This document shows, one piece after another, positions 54,854-63,745 of a stretch of 64,000 nt of DNA (positions are counted from its first letter, which is position 1; each line of letters begins with the position of its first letter). The DNA lies in NCBI GenBank assembly GCA_964645775.1, contig CAZYBU010000006.1:1-64000 (forward strand), given 5' to 3'. Below the pieces are notes generated by a model that saw nothing but the letters and a program-made list of their open reading frames with translations, was not told the origin of the DNA and did no database searches. This stretch comes from CAZYBU01 sp964645775 (GTDB lineage: Bacteria > Spirochaetota > UBA4802 > UBA5550). Position numbers and translations under genes: made by a program.

Positions 54854-56545
54854 ATGTTTGGCAAAAAAGTCCAAAAGACCCGGGTAGTCCCTGTAACATT
54901 TAAGATCGTCTTCATTTTTACTCTCTTTATTCTTCTATCAAATTTCAGCACCAACTACGTAAACCTTCTGTTTAACCAGGGTGAACAGATCCGATTGATG
55001 ACTCAGCTCCTCATCAAGGATCTCACTGAGATGCACACCTATTGCAACAACCAGTACGAGATTTACCGGTTCGATAAAAATGAGGAAGCTTCCCTGGAGA
55101 GCATAAAGAAGAAGGGCTTTGCCATGCTCAAGAACAGCAAGGCCGTAGTCCTGGGTGTACAGCCGGACGGGGGCATCTATTTTCAGGCTTCATCTGACAA
55201 GGTCCCCAGAAAGGCGGGGTTTGGCGATCAGGAGACACTGCAGAAGCTCAATGCCGGTCTTACAAAGAACAAGGACCAGGGATATTTCAACTTCTCCTTT
55301 CAGGGAGAAGACTATTTTGGGGTATATAAGCATAACAGCCGGTGGAACGTCTTTATAATCCGGGGCGAAGAAGTTGATGAATTTAATCATCCTACCAAAA
55401 TGAATTTCATCAAGGTAGGCGCCATAATTATTCTTATAACGATTATTATGGTCGTGATCGGTATCTATGTAATAAACTACATCCTGAGATATATCGGAAT
55501 CATGACCAACTCCATTCAGAGGATGATCAAGAGCCAGCAGCTTGAACTTATTGATATGTCCGGCGCCACTAACGATGACATATCCTACATGGGTATCGCC
55601 TTTAACTCTCTCTCCGCCACGGTTGATAACCTGGTGAGTATTTTCAAGAAGTTCGCCAACCAGGATATCGTAAACAAGGCCTATCAGGAGAAGGAGGTGC
55701 GCCTGGAGGGGTCTCGTCGTGAACTGGCCATCCTTTTTACCGATATCAAAAGTTTTACTTTCATAACGGAAACTCTGGGTACGGACATCATCAAATTGCT
55801 GAACCTCCATTATGACCGTGCCATACGGGAGATTGTCCGGTATGACGGTGTTATCGGTTCCATTATCGGAGACGCTCTGCTGGCCGTTTACGGCGCCATT
55901 GACGATTCCACGGAAAACAAGTCACTAATGTCTATTGAATCCGCCTACAGGCTTCATGATGTTGTTGATTCTCTGAGAGAGAGGATGACAAAAATCAAGA
56001 AGGAGCTTGAAGACCGGCGGGGTTTCCGTCTTACGAAAAAGGAATTAGGCGTATACAAGGCGTGTCTTCTGGAGATCGGTGTAGGCCTTGACGCAGGGGA
56101 GGTTTTCTACGGGACCCTCGGCTCCTATGTGCGGATGACCAATACGGTCATCGGGGACCGGGTAAATTCCTCTGCCCGGCTTGAAGGCCTGACCCGGGTG
56201 TACAAGGTACCGGTTATTTGCTCGGAAAATATCAGGAACGACGTCGAAGAGAACGTGGATGATCACGGAATTATCTTTTATGAAATTGACACCGTTCAGG
56301 TCAAAGGGAAGACCCAGGGTGTGAAGGTCTACTGGCCCATTCTCAAGAAAGATCATACAACATCGATTAAGCGTTACATGACCTATTTTGAATCAGGTCT
56401 GGAGCTGTACTATATGGGGGACTGGAACCTGGCAAGAAAGCATTTCGCCAAGGTGAAGCTCCCCCTGGCCGAGGTTTTCAAGGAGAGGACCAAAAGTAAA
56501 CCGCCGAAGAAGTGGAATGGCATATGGGAAATGACAACGAAATAA
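54854..56545 (+). CDS. membrane-bound class III nucleotide cyclase
   Basis: A 563-residue receptor-type cyclase. Two membrane spans (about 15-38 and 185-210) flank an extracytoplasmic sensor, followed by a HAMP-like linker and a class III catalytic domain (about 285-480). Metal-binding aspartates are in FTDIKSFT and in IIGDALLAVYG; the transition-state Asn and Arg are in GDRVNSSARLEG. At the position before the second aspartate that normally carries Lys (adenylate) or Glu (guanylate) it has Ser (GSIIGD), so substrate preference is unclear. First of three overlapping genes. Confidence 0.9.
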   Translation: MFGKKVQKTRVVPVTFKIVFIFTLFILLSNFSTNYVNLLFNQGEQIRLMTQLLIKDLTEMHTYCNNQYEIYRFDKNEEASLESIKKKGFAMLKNSKAVVLGVQPDGGIYFQASSDKVPRKAGFGDQETLQKLNAGLTKNKDQGYFNFSFQGEDYFGVYKHNSRWNVFIIRGEEVDEFNHPTKMNFIKVGAIIILITIIMVVIGIYVINYILRYIGIMTNSIQRMIKSQQLELIDMSGATNDDISYMGIAFNSLSATVDNLVSIFKKFANQDIVNKAYQEKEVRLEGSRRELAILFTDIKSFTFITETLGTDIIKLLNLHYDRAIREIVRYDGVIGSIIGDALLAVYGAIDDSTENKSLMSIESAYRLHDVVDSLRERMTKIKKELEDRRGFRLTKKELGVYKACLLEIGVGLDAGEVFYGTLGSYVRMTNTVIGDRVNSSARLEGLTRVYKVPVICSENIRNDVEENVDDHGIIFYEIDTVQVKGKTQGVKVYWPILKKDHTTSIKRYMTYFESGLELYYMGDWNLARKHFAKVKLPLAEVFKERTKSKPPKKWNGIWEMTTK

Positions 56546-57822
56546 AAAAGGATACCAACGAGGCCTCATCATCGGAGTTTCTTCCTGAGGAGATACGGGA
56601 TACCGAAACCCAGGTGACCGAGTATTCCATTGAGAAGGAATTCGCCCGTACGAAGAAGAACAGGAGTCTCGGACTTATCTTCTTCATGATAGGGTTTATC
56701 GCTGCTGCACTGGCTGCCACGATTATCGGCAGCGCCCTGATGCAGCAGAAGAACAGGCAGGTTGAGGTCAAGGTAGACGATTTCCAGGACCTGCGGCTAA
56801 AGGATCTGCTCGACAAGGCGCAGCAGAATGAAGAACGCCTTGATCAGCTCCGTACGGAGTTGACAGACCTCAGGCTCGAGAAGGAGAAGGCCATACTCGC
56901 TATTCAGAACGAGTACAGGGTCAAAAGAGAAAAAGTTATTGCCGCTAACCTGTCGAGCGACGCGACGGATCAGAGGATACAGACCCTTAAGAGATCTGAG
57001 AACCGTGAGATAGCGGAAGTAAGGACCGAATATAACGGAAAGATTGAAGACAAGGAAAAGGAGATCGAGGAGCTGGAGAAAAAACTCGATTCCGAGGTCT
57101 ATAAAAAGGGCGAGGCTGCAAGTAACGTTGATAAGCTTTACAAGATGAAGATCGATAACCTGAAGCAGAGACACGCTCAGGAAATGCGAGATCAGAAGAG
57201 TTATTACGAGCGTTACATCAACAATCTTATCCTGAAATATAATCCTGTGTACCGCTCTTACGAACTGAGGAAGATCATCAGTGAGACAGATGACGTGCCT
57301 GAGAAGCCGGAACTGAAGCCCTACAACCCGGTTATTGAACAGGAGGTCGGTTTCAGCAAATCCAGGTTTGAAATCCTCCATAAACGTATCGAAGATCGTG
57401 ATCTTATTGTTCGAAGGATGGACCGGATACCTTATGAAAATTCCATCCCACCCTCCATCAAAAGGATCGATAACCTCTCTGACGGTATCGTTCACGATTA
57501 CGAGACTTTATGGTCCGGCCTTGCCACCAGGCTGTCCCATTACAGCTACGCCTTTGAATTTATCATGAAGACGAGGCCGGAGAGTGGATACATCATCGAT
57601 CCCAGGAATCCAAAGAACATCCAGGTATACGTGAACCGGTACGTGAACGTTACATCCGGCACCACGGCCTTTGTCTTCAGGGATGACGACGAGTTTATCG
57701 GCAAGATACGGCTCGACAGGAGCGGAAGCGTATTCCGGGCATCTGTGGTAGAGGTGGCCCCGGGTAAGACCATGCGGCCCCTGGATAAAATACTACTTAA
57801 AATGAAAGGAACCGAGCAATGA
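56524..57822 (+). CDS. membrane protein with long coiled coil
   Basis: A 432-residue protein. A short charged N-terminus, one membrane span (about 45-70), then a long coiled coil (about 80-235, rich in Glu, Lys, Arg, Leu and Gln) and a folded C-terminal domain. The ATG at 56524 sits inside the cyclase gene, overlapping by 22 bases; a GTG four codons upstream is an alternative. It overlaps the next gene by 4 bases. A role as envelope-spanning partner of the cyclase is inference from the operon. Confidence 0.75.
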   Translation: MGNDNEIKKDTNEASSSEFLPEEIRDTETQVTEYSIEKEFARTKKNRSLGLIFFMIGFIAAALAATIIGSALMQQKNRQVEVKVDDFQDLRLKDLLDKAQQNEERLDQLRTELTDLRLEKEKAILAIQNEYRVKREKVIAANLSSDATDQRIQTLKRSENREIAEVRTEYNGKIEDKEKEIEELEKKLDSEVYKKGEAASNVDKLYKMKIDNLKQRHAQEMRDQKSYYERYINNLILKYNPVYRSYELRKIISETDDVPEKPELKPYNPVIEQEVGFSKSRFEILHKRIEDRDLIVRRMDRIPYENSIPPSIKRIDNLSDGIVHDYETLWSGLATRLSHYSYAFEFIMKTRPESGYIIDPRNPKNIQVYVNRYVNVTSGTTAFVFRDDDEFIGKIRLDRSGSVFRASVVEVAPGKTMRPLDKILLKMKGTEQ

Positions 57823-58604
57823 GACGTTCGATAGCCCTGACCATCATCATAGTACTCACTTCCCTCTCCGGTCTCTTCGCCTACGATTGGAGCGGCACCG
57901 GATTGAATATCGCGGAAGAGAAGGAAATCGATGGCGAAAATCGGATAATCCTCAAAGATGGGAAGGGTGTCCAGGTTACCGTTGATTTCATGGGTGAACT
58001 CTCTGATGGAGACGCCGCTTCAGTGGTTGAAGCCTATCGTTTTTTTCAGGAGTGGCAGACAATGAAGCCGGAAAGGATCAGCATAACAATACGGGGAGAG
58101 GACCTTACGGCTGTTGTTATTCCTTCAGGATACAGTTACAGGAACACCGATTTCATTCCTCATATTCCTTCTGGAATGATCTTTAACCTGGGAGATGTGA
58201 AAAAATATAACTTCAGGATCGTGAAAGATGATTTCTTTATTCGGATCAAAGGTGACTTCATTTCCGAAAACATGCTGAACCAGAAGATATTCTCCGCCCT
58301 GGATGATCCCATGAAATATCTGGAGGCGAATAATCCTAAATATATCGTCAACAAGCTTAAACGACAGGAAGAAGAGATCGAGAATCTCAAGTACAACATG
58401 GTGGTGCTTGCTAATCGCGGTTGCTTTGGCAAAATAAAACCGGTAAGCAGAAAGGACATAGAAAGAATTATTTCGGTGAAGAGAGACCATTCAGATTTCA
58501 GTCCAAAGCAGGTTGAGGCTTTTTTGAAAGAGAAGGATATCAAGATTTCAAAAAAACTGATTGAACTGGTCTTTGTGATCTACTTTAACGAAGTACCGGA
58601 ATAA
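57819..58604 (+). CDS. secreted protein of unknown function
   Basis: A 261-residue protein with a signal peptide (cleavage probably near LFAYD, residue 21). The mature part has a beta-rich first half and a helical C-terminal half. Coupled to the coiled-coil gene by an ATGA overlap and closed by a strong terminator, so the three genes are one transcription unit. No family recognised. Confidence 0.7.
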   Translation: MRRSIALTIIIVLTSLSGLFAYDWSGTGLNIAEEKEIDGENRIILKDGKGVQVTVDFMGELSDGDAASVVEAYRFFQEWQTMKPERISITIRGEDLTAVVIPSGYSYRNTDFIPHIPSGMIFNLGDVKKYNFRIVKDDFFIRIKGDFISENMLNQKIFSALDDPMKYLEANNPKYIVNKLKRQEEEIENLKYNMVVLANRGCFGKIKPVSRKDIERIISVKRDHSDFSPKQVEAFLKEKDIKISKKLIELVFVIYFNEVPE

Positions 58605-58630
58605 TTTCCGTATAACAAGAATATCTACAG

Positions 58631-58657
58631 GGGCCGCAATCACAGCGGCCCTTTTTT
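58631..58657 (+). terminator. rho-independent terminator of the cyclase cluster
   Basis: GGGCCGC and GCGGCCC form a perfect stem around AATCACA, followed by six T ending at 58657. Confidence 0.92.
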
Positions 58658-58960
58658 GTGCGCCCGGCATGGAATCCGTAGTGTCGAGCGCGTACAGGAG
58701 GTACAAAAAGCGCTCGACGCTGAGACGCGTTCCACGAAGTGGACATGTCGAGTTCGTCCGGACAGGACCCGCGCCGATTGAGCGGAGCCCTTTGGGTCAA
58801 GGGCCTTTGGGCGAGCAAAGGCCCTTGAAAATAAATTTGAGGAGAACAAGGTCTCGCAGAGATGGCTCTATTTAGGACGATGAAAAGACAGAGGAGAAGG
58901 AATTAGATTTATGAAAGACCCGACGAAGTCGGAGCTTGCTCTCGATGAAATCGGAGTTCA
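58658..58960 (+). ncRNA. structured non-coding stretch, possible group II intron 5' remnant
   Basis: It begins GTGCGCCCGGCATGG directly after the terminator T run. GTGCG is the 5' intron consensus and terminators are the insertion site of class C group II introns. Strong hairpins follow: GTCGAGCGC/GCGCTCGAC (58683-58718, with a nested GTAC/GTAC), TCCAC/GTGGA, and a perfect 13-bp stem TCAAGGGCCTTTG/CAAAGGCCCTTGA (58797-58828). No reverse transcriptase and no recognisable domain V are present. It may be an intron fragment or an unrelated structured RNA. Confidence 0.35.
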
Positions 58961-59006
58961 GTAAACAGAACAATAAGAAACAATAATATAATTTCCGCTA
59001 AATTTG

Positions 59007-59036
59007 TTGTCATCCTGGCACTGGTTCCCCTATACT
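59007..59036 (+). promoter_or_regulatory. promoter of the repetitive secreted-protein gene
   Basis: TTGTCA (59007-59012), an 18-base spacer and TATACT (59031-59036), 40 bases before the start at 59077; GGAGA provides the ribosome-binding site. Confidence 0.5.
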
Positions 59037-59076
59037 TGTTCTGTCACGAATCTGTTTCGGTATGGAGATATTCCGC

Positions 59077-59712
59077 ATGAAAAAGATATTGGTAGTTCTA
59101 TGTATCTTTATACTTGCCCCGGCCGCCTTCACCCTTTCGAAGAGTGAAAGAATTATACTTAATCAGTGGGAAGAACGGTGCATTAGAGAGTGCCGGGTTA
59201 AAAGGCAGGAAGACTGTAATCGTCTCCGAGGCTTTTTTAATTATCTTAGCAACAGTCTCCAGCTGGAGGACAGACATTACGATAAACATCGGAAGGCTCA
59301 CCCCTCTGCTCAGAAGCAGATAACCAGAGTCCGTTCAGATATCAGGAGATTGTGTCCATCCGCGACGAGCCGTTATGAACGGGACCTGAATTACGCACGT
59401 CACAAAGATCGACAGATGAGACGAAAAACGGAACCCGTAGACCGGGACGACAGGAGCGATCCTCTTAAGTACAGGCAGAAGCCTTCAGACGAGAGGAACG
59501 AGTACCGTGACAGTCCTGAGCGTCGCCTCACACCTCCTGATCGTAAGTCGGACAATCCCCTGATGCGCCGCCAGGAACCCGTAGACCGGGACGACAAAAG
59601 CGATCCTCTTAAGTACAGGCAGAAGCCTTCAGACGAGAGATATGAGGACAAACCGAAAAAGAAAAGACAAACGGAAAAGAAATTCAATCCTTTGAAAGGA
59701 AGAGCATACTGA
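59077..59712 (+). CDS. secreted basic protein with internal repeat
   Basis: A 211-residue protein: signal peptide (1-18), a cysteine-containing helical domain (CIRECRVKRQEDC and a later Cys), then a very basic, Pro/Asp/Arg-rich tail. The tail holds two copies of EPVDRDD(R/K)SDPLKYRQKPSDER; the DNA copies (59431-59495 and 59575-59639) are almost identical, showing recent duplication. Possibly binds an anionic partner in the periplasm; no family recognised. Confidence 0.65.
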   Translation: MKKILVVLCIFILAPAAFTLSKSERIILNQWEERCIRECRVKRQEDCNRLRGFFNYLSNSLQLEDRHYDKHRKAHPSAQKQITRVRSDIRRLCPSATSRYERDLNYARHKDRQMRRKTEPVDRDDRSDPLKYRQKPSDERNEYRDSPERRLTPPDRKSDNPLMRRQEPVDRDDKSDPLKYRQKPSDERYEDKPKKKRQTEKKFNPLKGRAY

Positions 59713-59837
59713 AAATACTGGATGAGAGAGCGGAAAAATCGACATATATCCTCCGTACCCGGTACGCCAAAATCTCTTGACGAACCGATGAGTTATACAA
59801 TGCTGCAGGTGTATACTCGTCTTGCCGGTCGGAGGAG

Positions 59838-60614
59838 ATGATGATTGTTGCGAGCTTTAACGTTAACTCCATTCGTGCTCGAATGCCTGTTCTCCGGAGA
59901 TGGCTTGATGAAACCGGGGAAAAACCGGATCTGCTATGTCTCCAGGAGACCAAGGTCCAGGACCGGGATTTTCCTGTTGAGGAGGTACGGGAACTCGGAT
60001 ATATCCCGGTTTTCAGGGGAGAAAAATCGTACAACGGTGTTGCCATACTCTCTCTTCAGGAACCTGAGGATGTCCATTACGGGTTTAATCAGGGTGAATA
60101 TGAGAGCCGGTTGATCAGGCTTCGATACCGGGGATGGTCCATTGTGAACACTTACGTCCCTCAGGGCAGGGCGCCGGACACGGAACCTTTCACTGAAAAG
60201 CTGGGATGGTTTGGCATGCTTCACGCACTCTTCGAGAAATATTATTCAAAGGATGAAAAACTGATCTGGTGCGGTGATCTAAACGTCGCCCCGGAGGACA
60301 GGGACGTGCATAATCCGAAACGTCTTCTGGGGCAGGTAGGTTTTCATCCTGACGAGCACAGGGCTCTGAAGTCTGTTATGGGATGGGGCTTTGTTGATAT
60401 CTTTCGTAAGCACGTGGATCGGGAAGGGGAGTTCACCTTCTGGGACTACAGGGCTCCCGAAGGATTTAACCGAAACCTGGGATGGCGAGTGGATCATATC
60501 CTGGGAACGGGAGAAGCGGCCCGTCTCTCCCGGAAGGCATGGATAGACCGGGAGCCGAGAGGATGGGAACGGCCATCTGATCATACTCCCATACTGGCAG
60601 AGTTTAATGCCTGA
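59838..60614 (+). CDS. xthA: exodeoxyribonuclease III
   Basis: A 258-residue AP endonuclease / 3'-5' exonuclease for base-excision repair. Motifs: SFNVNSIRAR near the start, CLQETKVQD with the metal-binding Glu, GDLNVAPEDRDVHNP with the catalytic Asp and Asn, and a terminal SDHTPILAEF. GGAGG lies 5-8 bases before the ATG. Overlaps the PP2C gene by 8 bases. Confidence 0.95.
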   Translation: MMIVASFNVNSIRARMPVLRRWLDETGEKPDLLCLQETKVQDRDFPVEEVRELGYIPVFRGEKSYNGVAILSLQEPEDVHYGFNQGEYESRLIRLRYRGWSIVNTYVPQGRAPDTEPFTEKLGWFGMLHALFEKYYSKDEKLIWCGDLNVAPEDRDVHNPKRLLGQVGFHPDEHRALKSVMGWGFVDIFRKHVDREGEFTFWDYRAPEGFNRNLGWRVDHILGTGEAARLSRKAWIDREPRGWERPSDHTPILAEFNA

Positions 60615-63084
60615 CTATAGATCAATTTTTGGCTCTCTGCTTTTTATCGTTCTGATCCTGGTGCCGGAGGGCCACGGCGAATCCGCCAGCCTTAACCTCT
60701 TTGCCGGTTTCGGTAAAAAGAGCATTGGAAAGAACCTGGAATACTATGAAGACAGAGAGAGTAAACTAACCATCGATGATATCCTGCGGCAAGAGGAAGT
60801 GCTCCCCTTTACCCGAAACGACTCAAGCCGTCCCTCCTTCGGTTATAGCCGTTCAACCTTCTGGTTTCGCTTTACTACCACAAATTCCTCCTGGAAATCC
60901 CTGCCCTGGGTCCTTGAGATCGATTATCCCCTCCTTGATGACGTGAGGGTCTATTCCGTAAGGAAAGGTGAAGTGACAGAGAGACGGAGAGGAGGGCTGA
61001 CGTATGAAAGCCGCCCGGTCCGCCCGCGTTCACCCGCTATTCTCTTTCATTTGGAGCAACCTCCCGGTGAAAAAACGACATGGTATGTTTCAATTCATTC
61101 CCGGAGTTCTCTAAACTGTTCCATGATACTGTGGGAAGAACCGGAATTCCTTCGACATTCCCAGATATCTCATCTCTGGTACGGTTTTTTTTACGGCGCG
61201 ATTATCGTGATGGTTCTGTACAATCTGTTTCTCTTCGGTTTTTTGAGGGAACGAAGTTATCTCTACTATTCACTCTTTTTCTTTTCGCTGGCTGTAATGC
61301 ACGCTTCCATGAGCGGGCATTTACAGTTCCTGACTCACTCCGCGAGCCATCACCTCACTCATTTCAGTACTCTCTCTTCGGTCTGCTTCGCGATCATTTT
61401 GATTATTCTCTTCTCACGGTCATTTCTGGATCTCGCAGGGCAGGTCCCAATGATGAGCAGGATCCTATCGGCGATCATGGTGCCCTCAGTGTTGCTTATG
61501 CTTCTTTATCCGATCATAGGGTACAGGATTGCGATCCAGGCGGTTATCACTCTGGCTATAATCACGGCCGTACTTCTCTCCCTGGTATCCGTTGTCGTAA
61601 TGCTGAGAAAATATCGTCCGGCACGGTTTTACGTCTTCGCCTGGAGCGCCTTCTGGTTCGGTTCCGTGGTGCTCGGCCTGAAACTTTTCGGAATCATTCC
61701 TGACAGTGGAATGGTAGAGATCTTCCATCGCGGCTCTGCCCTCCTTGTCATGATTCTCCTGGCCATGGGCCTGGCGGACAGAATACATTTTCTCAGGTTT
61801 GAACTGGAAGACCTCAACGAGAAGCTTGAAGACAGAGTAACACAGCGCACGCGGGAACTGCACAGCGCCTTAGATGTCCTGAGAAAAAAAGATATCATGA
61901 TTCAGCAGGAATTTGAACTGGCAGGGAACATTCAGAGAGGCATACTGCCCCAGACACCCTTTACCCATGAGGGTGTGACCGTGGACGCCTTTTACCGGTC
62001 CATGCTCCAGGTGGGGGGAGATTTCTACGATATCTTTCGGATGCAGGGAGGTTTCCTCGGCATCCTTATCGCTGACGTATCGGGTCATGGAATGCCAGCC
62101 GCCTTTATTACGGCCCTGGCAAAAATCAGTTTTTCCGAGGCAATCCAGCGTTATCTTTTTCCGGCGGATATTTTTGTTCATGTCAATAATGACCTGATAC
62201 AGGCCATCAAGACCGATGATTTTGTTACCGCTTTTTTCCTGGTTATAAGTCCTACCCGTGAGATATTTTATACTAACGCCTCACACCAGATGGGTATTCT
62301 CTATCGCAGAAAAAGGGATGAAATCGATCTTCTGGACACGGAGGGGCTTCTTCTCGGATTCAGTCACGAAGCCAATCCGATGTATCAGGATGGCATAGAC
62401 GCGCTGGAATTCGGTGACAGGGTCATTCTTTATACGGACGGCATCACGGAAGCTAAAAGCGTCGGGGGAGAGAACTTTTCCGAGGAACGGCTCATGGAAC
62501 TTGTCCGGGAGACCTCATCCTGCCCGGTGACCGACGCCCGGGAGCGCATTATTCAGAACTGGCAGGAGTTCACAAGCGGCACCGAGCAGAAGGATGACAT
62601 AACCCTGATCATCATCGAGATTGATCCCGCCTATGAAAAACTCGCGGAGTTACGGACCACCGGTTTCCATTTGCTGAACGAGGGGCGGTATCCTGAAGCT
62701 ATCGAAGTGCTTAACCGGGCCCTCTCCATCAACCAGGAGGACGAGCAGACCAACCTTTTCCTTGGTGAAGGGAACCTTAATGATGGGAACTATGACAGGG
62801 CCATAATGCATTTTGAACGATATATCAGCCATAACAAGTACGACGCCAAGGTATGGCTTCATCTTGCTCAGTGCCAGTATCACCTGGGACGATATGAAGA
62901 AGCCCAGAATTCATCCCGGAAGGCGATCCAGATTAAGAATAACTTCGTGGAGGCCCTTGAAGTCCTGGCGCGGTCGAACGAAGCGCTTGGGAAAAGGGAA
63001 GCCGCAAGAACGCACTGGATTCGTATACATCAGATAGACCCGGCACACGCTGAAGCAAGCCGCTGGCTTGAGGATGAAAAATGA
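60607..63084 (+). CDS. 7TM-receptor PP2C-type serine phosphatase with TPR tail
   Basis: An 825-residue membrane signalling protein. Signal peptide, extracytoplasmic 7TMR-DISM-type beta domain (about 35-180), seven membrane spans (about 190-385), a coiled-coil linker (395-430), a SpoIIE/RsbU phosphatase domain (about 430-645) with GGDFYDIF, ADVSGHGMPAA, YTDGITEA and a final KDD metal motif, and four TPRs to the end. Such proteins dephosphorylate anti-sigma-factor antagonists in stress control; the target is not in the window. Overlaps the next gene by 4 bases. Confidence 0.92.
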   Translation: MPDYRSIFGSLLFIVLILVPEGHGESASLNLFAGFGKKSIGKNLEYYEDRESKLTIDDILRQEEVLPFTRNDSSRPSFGYSRSTFWFRFTTTNSSWKSLPWVLEIDYPLLDDVRVYSVRKGEVTERRRGGLTYESRPVRPRSPAILFHLEQPPGEKTTWYVSIHSRSSLNCSMILWEEPEFLRHSQISHLWYGFFYGAIIVMVLYNLFLFGFLRERSYLYYSLFFFSLAVMHASMSGHLQFLTHSASHHLTHFSTLSSVCFAIILIILFSRSFLDLAGQVPMMSRILSAIMVPSVLLMLLYPIIGYRIAIQAVITLAIITAVLLSLVSVVVMLRKYRPARFYVFAWSAFWFGSVVLGLKLFGIIPDSGMVEIFHRGSALLVMILLAMGLADRIHFLRFELEDLNEKLEDRVTQRTRELHSALDVLRKKDIMIQQEFELAGNIQRGILPQTPFTHEGVTVDAFYRSMLQVGGDFYDIFRMQGGFLGILIADVSGHGMPAAFITALAKISFSEAIQRYLFPADIFVHVNNDLIQAIKTDDFVTAFFLVISPTREIFYTNASHQMGILYRRKRDEIDLLDTEGLLLGFSHEANPMYQDGIDALEFGDRVILYTDGITEAKSVGGENFSEERLMELVRETSSCPVTDARERIIQNWQEFTSGTEQKDDITLIIIEIDPAYEKLAELRTTGFHLLNEGRYPEAIEVLNRALSINQEDEQTNLFLGEGNLNDGNYDRAIMHFERYISHNKYDAKVWLHLAQCQYHLGRYEEAQNSSRKAIQIKNNFVEALEVLARSNEALGKREAARTHWIRIHQIDPAHAEASRWLEDEK

Positions 63085-63635
63085 GACGAGCTCTACTGGC
63101 TTTGCTCTCCCTCTTGATTTTTGCCGGGATAGATGAACCCCGAATGCCGGTGATACCTGAGGTGGAGGATGACTCAGAAGAAAAAGTGATTTATCGACCT
63201 TGCATTGTGGAACGGGAAGGATTTTCTGCCGTCAAGACCCGTTGCGAGGTTTTGAAAGCCCCCATGCGGGAGGGATACTGTGAGAGTAACAGGCTTGCTT
63301 CCCTTTCGCTCGAGAAGGTTGCATCTGTTTCATACCGTGCCTGGAAGTGGGAGCCTCTCCGGGGCGCCACGTACAGATTTCTTCCCGCAAGGGTTGAGGT
63401 GACCCTTGCGGATGGTAATGTTCTATGTTTACGGGGAGGGCCCCGGAAGTGGAAGACGGAGAAAGGCACCTATTATGCCTATTTTTACTCCGATGTCAAT
63501 GAGAGGAAAAGGACCGGAAAGTTACGGGAGACCCCCCTCAGGGGGACCGTGACCCGGGTGACCTTCTCTTCTGAAAAGAGGGAACTCAATCTTGATTTCT
63601 GGCCCTTTACCAGGGGAAGTGGCAAAGAAAAATAG
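63081..63635 (+). CDS. secreted protein of unknown function
   Basis: A 184-residue protein with a hydrophobic N-terminal segment (4-16) as likely signal peptide and a beta-rich, basic mature part containing four cysteines. Translation is coupled to the phosphatase gene by ATGA. No family recognised. Confidence 0.6.
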   Translation: MRRALLALLSLLIFAGIDEPRMPVIPEVEDDSEEKVIYRPCIVEREGFSAVKTRCEVLKAPMREGYCESNRLASLSLEKVASVSYRAWKWEPLRGATYRFLPARVEVTLADGNVLCLRGGPRKWKTEKGTYYAYFYSDVNERKRTGKLRETPLRGTVTRVTFSSEKRELNLDFWPFTRGSGKEK

Positions 63636-63745
63636 CTTTATCAGTGGAACGCCAGACTGTATTCTTTCTACGATATGGATTATGTATTAAAAATATGTTG
63701 TCAGAAATGGTTACGTCTGGTTTTTTACCGGTATAGAGGTGTACT

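Noticed and set aside
58585..58849. Minus-strand ORFs of 69-77 codons across the terminator after the cyclase cluster
   Set aside because: They translate the terminator and hairpin-rich DNA; Arg/Ser/Pro-rich composition without any motif.
58895..58963. 17-codon ORF after AGGAGAAGGA in the structured region
   Set aside because: Too short, with poor spacing to the ribosome-binding site and no further evidence.
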